64,000 nt of DNA from Lentzea xinjiangensis (lineage in GTDB: Bacteria > Actinomycetota > Actinomycetes > Mycobacteriales > Pseudonocardiaceae). Positions within the stretch are counted from its first letter, which is position 1. The number at the start of each line of letters is the position of its first letter. Positions 8,527 through 16,236 of the stretch are shown piece by piece. The translations under genes were made by a program, and so were the position numbers. The stretch is taken from positions 124,001 through 188,000 of the forward strand of contig NZ_FOFR01000016.1 in NCBI RefSeq assembly GCF_900110955.1, read 5' to 3'. The notes beneath the pieces were generated by a model. The model ran no database searches, had not been told where the DNA came from, and saw only the letters and a program-made list of their open reading frames with translations.

Positions 8527-9195
8527 ATGGAGATCGCCTGCGACGAGTCGGGGTCCGAGGGCGAGAAGCTCGTCGGCGGGGTCACCGCGGTCTTCGCGCA
8601 CGCCGGTGTCTCGTTGTCCCGCGAGGAGGCGGCGGGCTGCGTGGCGTCGCTGCGTTCGATGATCAGGTCACCGGCCCTGGAGTACAAGGCGAACCACCTG
8701 CTGCGCGAGAAGAACCGGCGGGTGCTGCTGTGGTTCCTCGGCCCTTCCGGCCCGCTCGCCGGCCGTGCCCGCGTGCAGCTCGTCGACAAGCGGCGGTACC
8801 TGGCCGCGCGGGTGCGCGCCGAGTTCGGGGCCGTCCCGGGGCCGCTGGAGCCGTACAACGACCTGCTGCGGGCCAGGGGTCCGCGCGGGGCGCTGGACCC
8901 GTTGTTCCCCGCGATCCTGCGGGTGGTGGCGCAGTGGGACGGGCCGGTGTCGATCGTGCACGACCAGCAGCTGTCGCTGACGGACGGGCGGATCCGGCGG
9001 CTGCGGGAGCTGGCGCCCCGCCTGGAGAGCCTGACGCTGGTCGACTCGCAGCACGACGCGCGCGTGCAGGTCGCCGACTTCCTGGCGGGGATCGCCCGCC
9101 GCGTGGCGGAGGAGGAGCTGCACGGGCGGCCCGACCACGAGGTGATCGAGCTGCTGCGGCCGTTCGTCGCGGGAGGTCGGGTGCGGCGTGCCTGA
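8527..9195 (+). CDS. DUF3800-like RNase H-fold protein
   Basis: 222 residues. The opening EIACDESGSEGEK resembles the DESG motif of DUF3800, and VDSQHDARVQVADFLAGIARR near the end resembles its second conserved block (QxADxIAG). The fold is considered RNase H-like, and DUF3800 genes often accompany defence or mobile elements. Its 3' end overlaps the truncated methyltransferase gene by 8 bases. Biological role unknown; assignment rests on two motifs. Confidence 0.6.
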   Translation: MEIACDESGSEGEKLVGGVTAVFAHAGVSLSREEAAGCVASLRSMIRSPALEYKANHLLREKNRRVLLWFLGPSGPLAGRARVQLVDKRRYLAARVRAEFGAVPGPLEPYNDLLRARGPRGALDPLFPAILRVVAQWDGPVSIVHDQQLSLTDGRIRRLRELAPRLESLTLVDSQHDARVQVADFLAGIARRVAEEELHGRPDHEVIELLRPFVAGGRVRRA

Positions 9196-9497
9196 CGCGA
9201 TCTTCGCCGACCCGCGGCCGGCGCGGCTCTACGACGCGTTCGACGGGCCGCGCGACGATCTCGCGCTGTACCCGGGGATCGCCGCCGAGCTCGGGGCGCG
9301 CTCGGTGCTCGACGTCGGGTGCGGCACGGGGAGCCTGGCGGCGCTGCTGGCCTCGTCCGGGTACTCGGTCGCCGGGGTGGATCCCGCGCTGGCGTCGCTG
9401 GAGATCGCGCGGGCCGAGGACGCGCGGGTCGCCTGGGTGCACGGCGACGCCACCTCCCTGCCCGCGCTGTCGGCGGAGGGCGTGAGCGGCCTCGGCG
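9188..9497 (+). pseudogene. Truncated class I SAM-dependent methyltransferase
   Basis: About 100 residues of a methyltransferase N-terminus are clear: a YDAFDGPRDDLALYPGIAAEL lead, the SAM-binding SVLDVGCGTGSLAALLA, GVDPALASLEIAR and WVHGDATSLPAL. After about position 9485 family similarity stops. The frame stays open to 9841, but that part is simply the reverse side of the condensation-domain fragment. Normal members have about 240 residues, so the C-terminal half has been deleted, with a junction near 9480-9500. Confidence 0.75.
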
Positions 9498-9827
9498 TCA
9501 GCTCACCAGTGCCGGCTGCTTCCACGCCTGCACCAGCCAGGGCAGGATCCGCGGCAACCGGTCCGCCACGATGTCGTGCAGCACCAGCACCACCCGCCCG
9601 GACCGCACCGGCCCCGCGTCCAGCCACACGGCCTGCACGAGGACTCCCGCCTGCAGGTCGAGCCCCGCCTCTGCCTCCGCGAGAGCCGCGGCGGTGGCGG
9701 CGACGGGGTCCGCCACCTCGTGGTGCGCGAAGCCGGAGCGGCACAGCTCGGGGTGCAGTTCCACCAGGGAGTCCACCGCGGCGGCCAGACGTCCCACGCC
9801 CAGGCCGGCCCGAACCTGCACCGTCAT
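9498..9827 (-). CDS. Half condensation-domain (NRPS-like) protein under an iron box
   Basis: 109 residues similar to the N-terminal half of NRPS condensation/epimerisation domains. AAVDSLVELHPELCRSGF aligns with the LVxRHxALRxxF stretch; LDLQAGVLVQAVWLDAG aligns with the DLxxGPLLRAxL stretch; VLVLHDIVADRLPRILPWLVQA sits where the active-site HHxxxDGxS motif should be. Only one His (LHD) and a shifted Asp remain, so catalysis is doubtful. The second lobe is missing. ATG 9827 is preceded at 9838-9856 by an IdeR-type iron box, suggesting a relic or repurposed piece of a siderophore assembly line. It could also be an inert fragment created by the same deletion that cut the methyltransferase. Confidence 0.55.
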   Translation of the reverse strand: MTVQVRAGLGVGRLAAAVDSLVELHPELCRSGFAHHEVADPVAATAAALAEAEAGLDLQAGVLVQAVWLDAGPVRSGRVVLVLHDIVADRLPRILPWLVQAWKQPALVS

Positions 9828-9837
9828 CGCTCTCACA

Positions 9838-9856
9838 TTAGGAGAGCCTAACCTAC
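9838..9856 (-). promoter_or_regulatory. IdeR/DmdR-type iron box
   Basis: TTAGGAGAGCCTAACCTAC matches 15 of 19 positions of the DtxR/IdeR consensus TTAGGTTAGGCTAACCTAA. It ends 11 bases upstream of the minus-strand ATG at 9827, the usual position for iron-dependent repression, and overlaps the stop codon of the next minus-strand gene. Confidence 0.6.
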
Positions 9857-10414
9857 ACTCCACTGCGGATCGCGCCCACTGAGTCCCACGACACGGTCGA
9901 GCAGGGGCGCGTTCGAGCCGACCTCCACCGCGGCCGCGAAGAGCGAGCCGTCGCGGTCGTCCGGACCGATCGACGACACGAAGCCGTGGACGACCTCCAG
10001 CAGGTCCTCCCGGACCTCGAAGGGCCGGCCGGTCGCCCGCGCCAGGTCCCAGCCGTGCAGCACGATCTCGTCCAGCGCCACGGCGGCCGCGACCTCACCC
10101 GGCAGGTCGACGCCGCCCGCGCGGGTCATGCCCTCCCAGGCCTGCGGGGAGCGCCACGCCTGCGCCAGTTCGGCCAGCCGCGCCGGGATCGACTCGCGGA
10201 AGTCCAGCGGCAACCGCGCCGCGTCGCCGGAGGCGACGGCCTCCAGCGGCGTCTTCCGCGCCGCCGCGGTGAAAGCGGCCGACAGGCCGTTCACGTGGTC
10301 GAGCAGGTCGCCCACCGTGTACTCCGGGCACGGTGTGGGCGCCTTCAGGTCGCCGTCCGAGACGGTGCGCACCAGGCCCGCCAGCTCGTCGGCCGCGGGT
10401 GTCAGGTCGAACAT
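9848..10414 (-). CDS. TIGR03086-type metal-binding protein (maleylpyruvate isomerase-like)
   Basis: 188-residue DinB/mycothiol-dependent isomerase-fold protein. It shows LTPAADELAGLVRTVSDGDL, TPCPEYTVGDLLDHVNGLSAAF (the first metal His), VALDEIVLHGWDLARATG (second His) and an FVSSIGPDDRDGSLFAAAV tail typical of TIGR03086. Members are thought to bind a divalent metal and use mycothiol; the substrate is unknown. ATG 10414 overlaps the previous stop by one base (TGATG), so it is co-translated with the 136-residue gene upstream. A longer frame on the 5' side is compositionally unlike protein. Confidence 0.82.
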   Translation of the reverse strand: MFDLTPAADELAGLVRTVSDGDLKAPTPCPEYTVGDLLDHVNGLSAAFTAAARKTPLEAVASGDAARLPLDFRESIPARLAELAQAWRSPQAWEGMTRAGGVDLPGEVAAAVALDEIVLHGWDLARATGRPFEVREDLLEVVHGFVSSIGPDDRDGSLFAAAVEVGSNAPLLDRVVGLSGRDPQWSVG

Positions 10415-10824
10415 CAGTAGCCGTCCCCTCCCCAGAACTGTTCCTCGAGCGTGTCCGCCGTGCCGGCGAGCAACTGGAGCGGGTCGGTGAACTCGTGGAT
10501 GTCGAGGCCCACCAGCGGCAACGAGTGCCGGACCACGACGTGCTCCCCCATGATCGCGAGGCCGCACGCCACGGTGGACCTGCCGACCTCCTCCAGGACG
10601 TCGCGGAGGTTCACCTGCGAGGCCAGCCCGCACGGGGAGGCGATCTGCACCCACTCGTGCATCTTGTCGAGCACTTCCCGGACGATGATCACGACCTGCG
10701 TGCGGTCGTCGTCGTCCTCGTCAGCGTCGCCGAAGGTGAAGAGGATCCTCAGCTCCTCGTCCTCGTCGTGGATGACGTCGTACTCGGCGCGGATGTAATC
10801 CGCGAGGTCTCCCCAACTCGCCAT
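10414..10824 (-). CDS. Conserved small protein of unknown function (YbjN-like fold suspected)
   Basis: 136 residues, strongly acidic, with a DEDEELRILFTFGDADEDDDD stretch and alternating beta/alpha character (VVIIVREVLDKMHEWV, ACGLAIMGEHVVVRHSLPL). The pattern recalls the YbjN/secretion-chaperone-like fold but no motif is decisive. Its start lies 76 bases inside the end of the DUF998 gene and its end overlaps the TIGR03086 gene, suggesting a three-gene minus-strand operon. Confidence 0.65.
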   Translation of the reverse strand: MASWGDLADYIRAEYDVIHDEDEELRILFTFGDADEDDDDRTQVVIIVREVLDKMHEWVQIASPCGLASQVNLRDVLEEVGRSTVACGLAIMGEHVVVRHSLPLVGLDIHEFTDPLQLLAGTADTLEEQFWGGDGY

Positions 10825-11456
10825 GGCGCAACCCTACTGGCCGCGATGGCCCACAGCCCCACGACGAGCACGGCGCCGACCTCCGCGGCGAGCAAGATCC
10901 TCTCGATGTAGCCCAACGGGAACACGCGCCACCAGCGAACGTCCGAGACCATGCCCACCACGATGGCGTACAGCAGCGGCATGAAAGCGACAACGCTCAA
11001 CAAACCGGACGCCATCGTCCACCTGGCGTGTCGCCCCCACACGTGGTCCCGCAGCCACGGCCGCGCCAGCAGGATGATCGCGATCGGCAGGCTGACGAAC
11101 GCCACCATGCTGCCGAAGCGGTGGATGCTGCCGCTGAGCTGGTTGGTGCCCATCGCCCAGTTCGTCTTGGGGAACGCCACCACGAGCAGCAGCCCGGCCG
11201 ACCACAGCACCAGTGCGACCGATCCCGCCGACCGCCACCTGGCGACCCCCTCGTGGACGAGCACCCCGAGGATCGCGAGCGAGCCGGCCGCCAGCAGCAG
11301 CACCGCGACGTCGAAGACGGGGCGGTGCGCGCCCAGCGCGTACTCGCTGATCGTGCGGCGCAGCGGGCCGACGGTCAGGTCGAGCAGACCGACCATGGCC
11401 ACCGTCGCGACGACGGCGAGCGAACCACCGGTGGCGGCGAGTCGAGGAATCAGCAC
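10749..11456 (-). CDS. DUF998 family membrane protein
   Basis: 235 residues with about six hydrophobic segments and DUF998 hallmarks: RRTISEYALGAHRPVFDVAV after the first helix, FPKTNWAMGTNQLSGSIHRFGSM before helix four, and a GLLSVVAFMPLLYAI segment. The start is taken as GTG 11456, just before the first helix; the open frame extends far upstream but with antisense-like composition. The last 25 residues are Ser/Thr-rich and overlap the following gene. Role unknown; probably a structural or transport-associated membrane protein. Confidence 0.75.
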   Translation of the reverse strand: MLIPRLAATGGSLAVVATVAMVGLLDLTVGPLRRTISEYALGAHRPVFDVAVLLLAAGSLAILGVLVHEGVARWRSAGSVALVLWSAGLLLVVAFPKTNWAMGTNQLSGSIHRFGSMVAFVSLPIAIILLARPWLRDHVWGRHARWTMASGLLSVVAFMPLLYAIVVGMVSDVRWWRVFPLGYIERILLAAEVGAVLVVGLWAIAASRVAPWRVGETSRITSAPSTTSSTTRTRS

Positions 11457-11521
11457 GGAACGGTCAACGCCGGAGTGGCCCCGTGCGGTTCCTGGGTTCA
11501 GCAAGCCGACAGGATCCGCCG

Positions 11522-12379
11522 CTACCGCAGCGCCACGGCGGCCTCCTCGGCCACGGCCTCGGCGACGGCGTTGAGCGCCGGCGAGTCGAGCTTCCACTGC
11601 TGCCAGTACAGCGGCACGGAGATGGTGCGGCCGGGCGCGAGGTCGACCAGGCCGTCCTGGAGCTGCTGCGGCGGCACCATCCCCCAGCCGAGCCCCGCCA
11701 CGACGGCCCGCACGTACACCTCCGACGCCGGCACGTGGTGGCGGTGCTCCGAGGCGCCCCGGCCGCGGGTGAGCGTGCGCACGAACCGGTCCTGCAGGTC
11801 GTCGTTGCGGTCGAACACGACGACCGGGGCGTCCGGCAGCCACGACTTCAGGGCGCCCTCCCCGTGCCGGTCCACGAACGACGGCGACGCCATCGCGGCG
11901 TAGCGGATGTCGCCGAGCCGCCGCACCGAGCAGCCGGCGACCGGTTCCCCGGACGACGTCACCGCCGCCATCACCAGCCCCTGGCGCAGCAACGCCGTCG
12001 TGTGGTCCTGGTCCTCGCGGTGGAGGTCGAACGAGATCCTGAGCGACGCCGGAACCCGTTGCAGGGCGGGCAGGAACCACGTGGCGAGCGAGTCGGCGTT
12101 GACCGCGATCGGCACCCGCACGACGGCGGCGGACCCCAGCGCCGCGCCGAGGTCCTGCTCCAGGGCCAGCAGTTGCCGGCCGTACCGGACGATCACCTCG
12201 CCCGACGGCGTCAGCCGCACCGGGCGCGCCCGCACCAGCAGCACCCTGCCCGTGCGCTGCTCCAGGGCCTTGATCCGTTGGGAGACAGCGGAAGGGGTGA
12301 CGTGCAGCACGGTGGCCGCGGCGTCGAACGTGCCCGCGTCGACGACCACGAGCAGCGTGCGCACCAGGTCCAGGTCCAT
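11522..12379 (-). CDS. argP: LysR-type regulator ArgP/LysG
   Basis: 285-residue LysR-type transcription factor. The winged HTH occupies residues 1-60 (MDLDLVRTLLVVVDAGTF, VTPSAVSQRIKALEQRTGRVLLVR) and a periplasmic-binding-protein-like effector domain follows. It is divergent from a LysE-type exporter, the classic LysG/ArgP arrangement in which lysine or arginine bound to the regulator activates the exporter gene. ATG 12379 is chosen as the usual LysR N-terminus. Confidence 0.93.
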   Translation of the reverse strand: MDLDLVRTLLVVVDAGTFDAAATVLHVTPSAVSQRIKALEQRTGRVLLVRARPVRLTPSGEVIVRYGRQLLALEQDLGAALGSAAVVRVPIAVNADSLATWFLPALQRVPASLRISFDLHREDQDHTTALLRQGLVMAAVTSSGEPVAGCSVRRLGDIRYAAMASPSFVDRHGEGALKSWLPDAPVVVFDRNDDLQDRFVRTLTRGRGASEHRHHVPASEVYVRAVVAGLGWGMVPPQQLQDGLVDLAPGRTISVPLYWQQWKLDSPALNAVAEAVAEEAAVALR

Positions 12380-12435
12380 CACGGCTGCTAATGGTACGTA
12401 AGAATCTGTAGCTGGCCTCATCAGGAGGGCGTCCA

Positions 12436-12451
12436 TACCGTCGATGGCGTG
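12436..12451 (+). promoter_or_regulatory. Leaderless-type promoter of argO in the argP/argO intergenic region
   Basis: TACCGT at 12436-12441 lies 7 bases before GTG 12449. The 69-bp gap 12380-12448 must also hold the ArgP operator and the argP promoter; an imperfect AT-rich patch (TAATGGTACGTAAGAAT, 12389-12405) is the likeliest operator. Confidence 0.5.
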
Positions 12452-13027
12452 ACTGATCTCCTGCTCGGCTTCGGCACCACGATGACCCTGATCGTCGCGA
12501 TCGGCGCGCAGAACGCCTTCGTGCTGCGCCAAGGACTCCGGCGCCAAGCCGTCGCCGGGGTGGTCGCCGTGTGCGTCATCTCGGACGCGGTCCTGGTCGC
12601 GGTGGGCGTCGCCGGGTTCGGGGCGGTCGTGCGGCGGTGGCCCTCCGCGATCACCGTCGCCGCGGTCGCCGGCGGGATCTTCCTGCTGGGCTACGGGTTC
12701 CTGGCCGCACGCCGCGCGGTGCGGCCCCGGGCGATGCAGGTCGACGACGGCCACGGGGGGCGGCCCGTGCTGACGGCGCTCGCGCTCACGTGGCTCAACC
12801 CGCACGTGTACCTCGACACCGTGCTGCTGCTCGGCTCGATCGCGGCCGGCCGGTGGCTCTTCGGCGTCGGCGCGGTCACCGCGAGCGTCACCTGGTTCGT
12901 CGCGCTCGGGTACGGCGCCCGGCTGCTCAGCCCGCTGTTCGCGAAGCCCCGCGCGTGGCGGGTGCTGGACGGCCTGATCGCCGCCGTGATGATCGGTCTC
13001 GGGGTGGGCCTGATCGCCGGGTCGTGA
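12449..13027 (+). CDS. argO: LysE/ArgO-type basic amino-acid exporter
   Basis: 192-residue membrane protein of the LysE superfamily, exporting L-lysine and/or L-arginine. The signature N-terminus LLLGFGTTMTLIVAIGAQNAFVLRQGLR, the helix pair around VAVCVISDAVLVAVGVAGFG, and LTWLNPHVYLDTVLLLGSI in helix four are all present. Divergent from its regulator argP. The start GTG is consistent with a leaderless transcript. Confidence 0.93.
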   Translation: MTDLLLGFGTTMTLIVAIGAQNAFVLRQGLRRQAVAGVVAVCVISDAVLVAVGVAGFGAVVRRWPSAITVAAVAGGIFLLGYGFLAARRAVRPRAMQVDDGHGGRPVLTALALTWLNPHVYLDTVLLLGSIAAGRWLFGVGAVTASVTWFVALGYGARLLSPLFAKPRAWRVLDGLIAAVMIGLGVGLIAGS

Positions 13028-13254
13028 CCATCACCAGCACCGCCGACACGGCCACGACGCCGCTCACGACGGGCGCCGCGGCGCCCACGCCGAGAGACGC
13101 CGAGGCCAGACCGGCGCTGACGACAGCACCGGCGACCACCCGTGACCGGACATCGCCCATGCCGGTCACGCCAACCCGGCACCGGCCGGGCCGGGCGGCG
13201 GGCGAGGGCGCGTCCCCCGCACGGCGGGCCGCCGCGCCGGTGGTTCGACGCGGC

Positions 13255-13289
13255 GGTAGGTCCAGCACGCCGGTAGGTCCAGCACGCCG
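13255..13289. repeat. 17-bp direct repeat, two copies
   Basis: CGGTAGGTCCAGCACGC occurs at 13255 and again at 13272, head to tail. It lies just upstream of a second repeat block and may be part of the same expansion. Confidence 0.85.
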
Positions 13290-13333
13290 ATTCAATGCGG
13301 CGGCAGTTCAACCCGGCGACGAGTCCAGATCAG

Positions 13334-13408
13334 CGGCAAGCCCAGTCCCACCGGCAAGCCCAGCCCCCACCGGCAAGCCCAGCCCCCACCGGCAAGCCCA
13401 GCCCCACC
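13334..13408. repeat. 18-19-bp tandem repeat, four copies, downstream of idi
   Basis: Units beginning CGGCAAGCCCAG start at 13334, 13352, 13371 and 13390 with spacer CCCCCAC between them. The block ends immediately after the idi stop codon (idi is on the minus strand), so it lies in the idi 3' untranslated region. Confidence 0.88.
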
Positions 13409-13414
13409 GACGCG

Positions 13415-14008
13415 TCAGCGCAGCGGCGGGTCCAGCCGGACGGCGCCGGGGAGCCCGGCCGGGTCCGCGACCGGCCACGCCAGCGGGTCGGGCCCCAGCT
13501 TCACCAGTTCGGCGATCTGCAGGCGCGACCACGGCGAGATCTCCCGCGTGCCGTCGAGCGCGTCGGCGGCGAACCGGGTCCACGCCACCCGTTCGGTGGA
13601 GTCGACCTCGTCCGGGTTGGGGGCGGGCTCGTCGTCGGAGATCACCCGGAACACCGGGCACATCTCGTTCTCGACGACGCCGTCCATCTCGGCGCGGTAG
13701 CGGAAGGCCGGGAGCAGCAGCTCGGGCTCGGAGCACTCCATGCCGAGCTCGTCCCGCAGCCGCCGCAGCACGGCCTGCGCCATGTCCTCCCCCGGCAGCG
13801 GGTGGCCGCAGCAGGTGTTGGTCCACAGGCCGGGGAAGGTCTTCTTGTGCAACGCGCGGCGGGTGAGCACCGTGCGGCCGGCCGAGTCGAAGACGTAGCT
13901 GGAAAACGCCAGGTGCAGCGGGGTGTCCGCGTGGTGCACCACGGCCTTGTCCTCGACGCCGATGGCCGAACCGTCCTCAGCCAGGAGGACCACCTGTTCC
14001 ACAGTCAC
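13415..14008 (-). CDS. idi: Isopentenyl-diphosphate delta-isomerase type 1
   Basis: 197-residue Nudix-fold enzyme interconverting isopentenyl and dimethylallyl diphosphate, the isoprenoid building blocks. Active-site motifs: TNTCCGHPLPGED (Cys/His metal region, catalytic Cys in CCGHP), the Nudix-like AVLRRLRDELGME, and FRYRAEMDGVVENEMCPVF with the catalytic Glu (ENE). GTG 14008 is used, preceded by a weak GGTGGG; in-frame GTGs at 14002, 14014 and 14017 are equally possible. No other isoprenoid genes are adjacent. Confidence 0.93.
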   Translation of the reverse strand: MTVEQVVLLAEDGSAIGVEDKAVVHHADTPLHLAFSSYVFDSAGRTVLTRRALHKKTFPGLWTNTCCGHPLPGEDMAQAVLRRLRDELGMECSEPELLLPAFRYRAEMDGVVENEMCPVFRVISDDEPAPNPDEVDSTERVAWTRFAADALDGTREISPWSRLQIAELVKLGPDPLAWPVADPAGLPGAVRLDPPLR

Positions 14009-14114
14009 ACCCACCACGTAATCACACGCGGGCCGGGAGCGGGAACCGGGTTCGGTGGGCGGCCTTGAGCGCGGAGATAGCCGGACCATAGGTGGCGGGG
14101 GTCACCCTGGGGGC

Positions 14115-14303
14115 ATGACTTCCCCGTTCGCCCAGGCTCACACCATGTTCCTGGTGCTGGTCAGCCCGACGGGCCGGCACTCGATCTGGCCGGCGGTGCT
14201 GCAGGTGCCCGCCGGCTGGCAGGTCGTCCACGGCGTCGCGTGCCGGCAGTCCTGTGTGGACTACATCGACGCGGCGCGGGCCGACCTGCCGCTGGCGGCG
14301 TAG
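14115..14303 (+). CDS. MbtH-like protein (orphan, divergent C-terminus)
   Basis: 62 residues. SPFAQAHTMFLVLVSPTGRHSIWPA and VPAGWQVVHGVACRQSCVDYI match the MbtH fold that binds and activates NRPS adenylation domains. Two of the three invariant Trp are present (SIWP, PAGW). The third, in the terminal NWTDMRP motif, is replaced by AARADLP. There is no NRPS gene alongside, only the condensation fragment about 4.3 kb away. It may serve an NRPS elsewhere, or be a remnant of a lost siderophore cluster. ATG 14115 gives the family-typical N-terminus. Confidence 0.85.
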   Translation: MTSPFAQAHTMFLVLVSPTGRHSIWPAVLQVPAGWQVVHGVACRQSCVDYIDAARADLPLAA

Positions 14304-14319
14304 GCCCTTCCTCCACCCG

Positions 14320-15612
14320 TTAGAGCAGGGTGATGTGGCCGTGTGCCGCGGCTCCGCCGTGCTCGTCGTCACCCGCGTACGAGGCCGTGAAGCCCTGCAG
14401 CAGGGTCGACAGGCCGACCAGCAGCGCCACGTTCGCGTCGCAGGAGGCCCTGCCGGACGGGTCGGTCGTGGCGGTGCACAGCGGGTTGCCCTTCACCGTG
14501 CGGAACACGACCTTCCGCCCGGTGACCGGCGTGCCGGTGTGCTTCTCGGTCAGCGTGGCGCTCAGGCCGCGCACCGAGAAGCCGAGCAGCCGCGGCTGGA
14601 GCCGGGCGTGCCCGGCGACGAGCTTCGACGCGGCCGGCGGCACGAAGCTGATCGCGATGCCCACCGGGCGCTGGCCGACGGCGATGGAGCCGGTGACCGT
14701 GTTCGACGCCGTGTCGATGACCGACACCGTGTTGCCGCCGAAGTTCGTCACGTAGGCCGAGGCGCCGTCGGGCGTGAGGGCCACGCTGATCGGCCGGTCG
14801 CCGACGGCGATCTTCCGCAGCTCCACCATCGCCGTGAGGTCGACGACCGACACCGAGTCGAACTCGCTGTTCGTCACGTACGCGCGGGTTCCGCCGGGCG
14901 ACAGCGCGATGCCGTGCGGCACGAACCCGACCCGCGCGGTGCCGGCCACGGTGCGCGTGGCGACGTCGATGGCGGAGATGTCGTCGGAACCCTTGTTCAC
15001 CACGTACACCCGCTTGCCGTCCGCGGACGCCGCGACCGCGGTCGGCGTGCTGCCGACGTCGATCGTGGTGACGACCGCGTTGGAGGTCGTGTCGACGACC
15101 GAGACCTTGCTCGGGCCGACGACGTCGTGGGTGACGTAGACGGCCGTCCCGTCGCGGGTGACGACCACGCCGTCCGGGTTCGGGCCGACCGCGACGGTCG
15201 CCGTGACCGCCAGCGTGGCCGTGTCGACCACGGACACCGTGCCGTCGCCGTAGTTGGTGACGTAGACGAAGCCGCCGCCGGGCGCGACCGCGACGCCCGC
15301 AGGGTGCCTCCCCACGGGGATGGACTTGTCGACGGTGTTGGTCGGCGTGTCGATGACCGTCACCGTGTCGTGCACGGAGTTCGTGACGTAGCCGCGGGTG
15401 CCGTCGAAGGCCACCGCCGCCATGTACGGCGAACTGCCGCCGCTGTCCGCGATCGTCTCGGCCACCGCGTTCGTGGCGGTGTCGACCACCGACACCCCGC
15501 CGCCGTTGTTGGCGACATATCCCAGCACCCGGCCGGCGGGAGCCGCCGAGGCCGGGGTGACCACCAGTGCCGCGGTGACGGCAGTCGCCGTCACCAGTGG
15601 GCGCAACCGCAT
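14320..15612 (-). CDS. Secreted YVTN beta-propeller protein
   Basis: 430 residues. A signal peptide (residues 1-23, cut after TPASA) precedes about seven YVTN-type propeller blades, seen as repeats of GYVTNSVHDTVTVIDTPTN, VYVTNYGDGTVSVVDTAT, AYVTNFGGNTVSVIDTASN spaced 42 residues apart. An Ig-like C-terminal domain (about 335-430) carries two Cys, probably disulphide-bonded. Extracellular, likely a surface or binding protein. AGGAGG lies 8 bases upstream of the ATG. Confidence 0.88.
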   Translation of the reverse strand: MRLRPLVTATAVTAALVVTPASAAPAGRVLGYVANNGGGVSVVDTATNAVAETIADSGGSSPYMAAVAFDGTRGYVTNSVHDTVTVIDTPTNTVDKSIPVGRHPAGVAVAPGGGFVYVTNYGDGTVSVVDTATLAVTATVAVGPNPDGVVVTRDGTAVYVTHDVVGPSKVSVVDTTSNAVVTTIDVGSTPTAVAASADGKRVYVVNKGSDDISAIDVATRTVAGTARVGFVPHGIALSPGGTRAYVTNSEFDSVSVVDLTAMVELRKIAVGDRPISVALTPDGASAYVTNFGGNTVSVIDTASNTVTGSIAVGQRPVGIAISFVPPAASKLVAGHARLQPRLLGFSVRGLSATLTEKHTGTPVTGRKVVFRTVKGNPLCTATTDPSGRASCDANVALLVGLSTLLQGFTASYAGDDEHGGAAAHGHITLL

Positions 15613-15648
15613 GTTCCCTGCCTCCTGGCAAGCGTCATCCCGACCTGC

Positions 15649-16143
15649 TCAGGACATCGCGGCCGGAGGAGCGGCCGTTAGCCTCTTCAGGCTCTTCTCG
15701 AACCAGTGATCGGCGTACGGGGCGTCGTTGTAGCGCTCGATCTCCGCGAAACCGCGCTTGGCGTAGAGGCTCCGCGCCTCGACGAGGTCCGCGCGGGTGT
15801 CCAGCCGCAGCACGGTGACGCCCCGCGCCAGGGCTTCGTCCTCCATCGCCGCGAGCAACGCCGAAGCGGCGCCCTGGCCGCGAAACGGCAGCCGCACGAA
15901 CATCCGGGTCAGCTCGCCGACGCCGGCACCGAGGAACCGCATGCCCAGGCAGCCCGCGTCCTCACCGTCCCGCGACGCGACCAGGAAGACCGGCACGTCG
16001 TCGTCCTGCTCGTCGCGCTCGTAGGCGTCGATCTCGGCGTCCTCGGCCGGACGTCCCCGGTAGCGGCTGATCATCTCCGCGTTGTACTCGCGGTTGAGCG
16101 GCGAACGCGCGGCGTCGGTGGCCGTCACGGTCCAGTTCGTCAT
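15649..16143 (-). CDS. GNAT-family N-acetyltransferase
   Basis: 164 residues with the GNAT core: GELTRMFVRLPFRGQGAASALLAAMEDEALARG contains the acetyl-CoA binding R/Q-x-x-G-x-A motif (RGQGAAS), followed by LRLDTRADLVEARSLYAKRGFAEI, the usual beta6-7 end. Substrate unknown. Stands alone between the propeller gene and the divergent ECF sigma gene. Confidence 0.88.
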   Translation of the reverse strand: MTNWTVTATDAARSPLNREYNAEMISRYRGRPAEDAEIDAYERDEQDDDVPVFLVASRDGEDAGCLGMRFLGAGVGELTRMFVRLPFRGQGAASALLAAMEDEALARGVTVLRLDTRADLVEARSLYAKRGFAEIERYNDAPYADHWFEKSLKRLTAAPPAAMS

Positions 16144-16236
16144 GCCACCATCTTCGAAAGCTCGTCCACCCGATTGACCGAGGCGCTGTGACCCAAGTCA
16201 CCGCAACACCGGGGGTCCGGGAAGCCAACTGGGGAC

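Larger units (their letters stand above)
13028..13414. other. 387-bp gap between argO and idi: no firm gene, repeat-rich
   Basis: The right half holds two families of short tandem repeats (listed separately). The left half contains a minus-strand frame from ATG 13160 whose first 48 residues are hydrophobic and small-residue rich (RVVAGAVVSAGLASASLGVG), like a small membrane protein, but it runs into argO antisense to 12927 and has no convincing ribosome site. I do not call it. Confidence 0.5.

Noticed and set aside
9498..9841. Continuation of the methyltransferase reading frame
   Set aside because: No methyltransferase features; Pro/Arg-rich reverse of the condensation fragment.
12927..13160. 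Small hydrophobic minus-strand frame after argO
   Set aside because: Overlaps argO by 101 bases antisense, lacks a ribosome site and any recognisable family.
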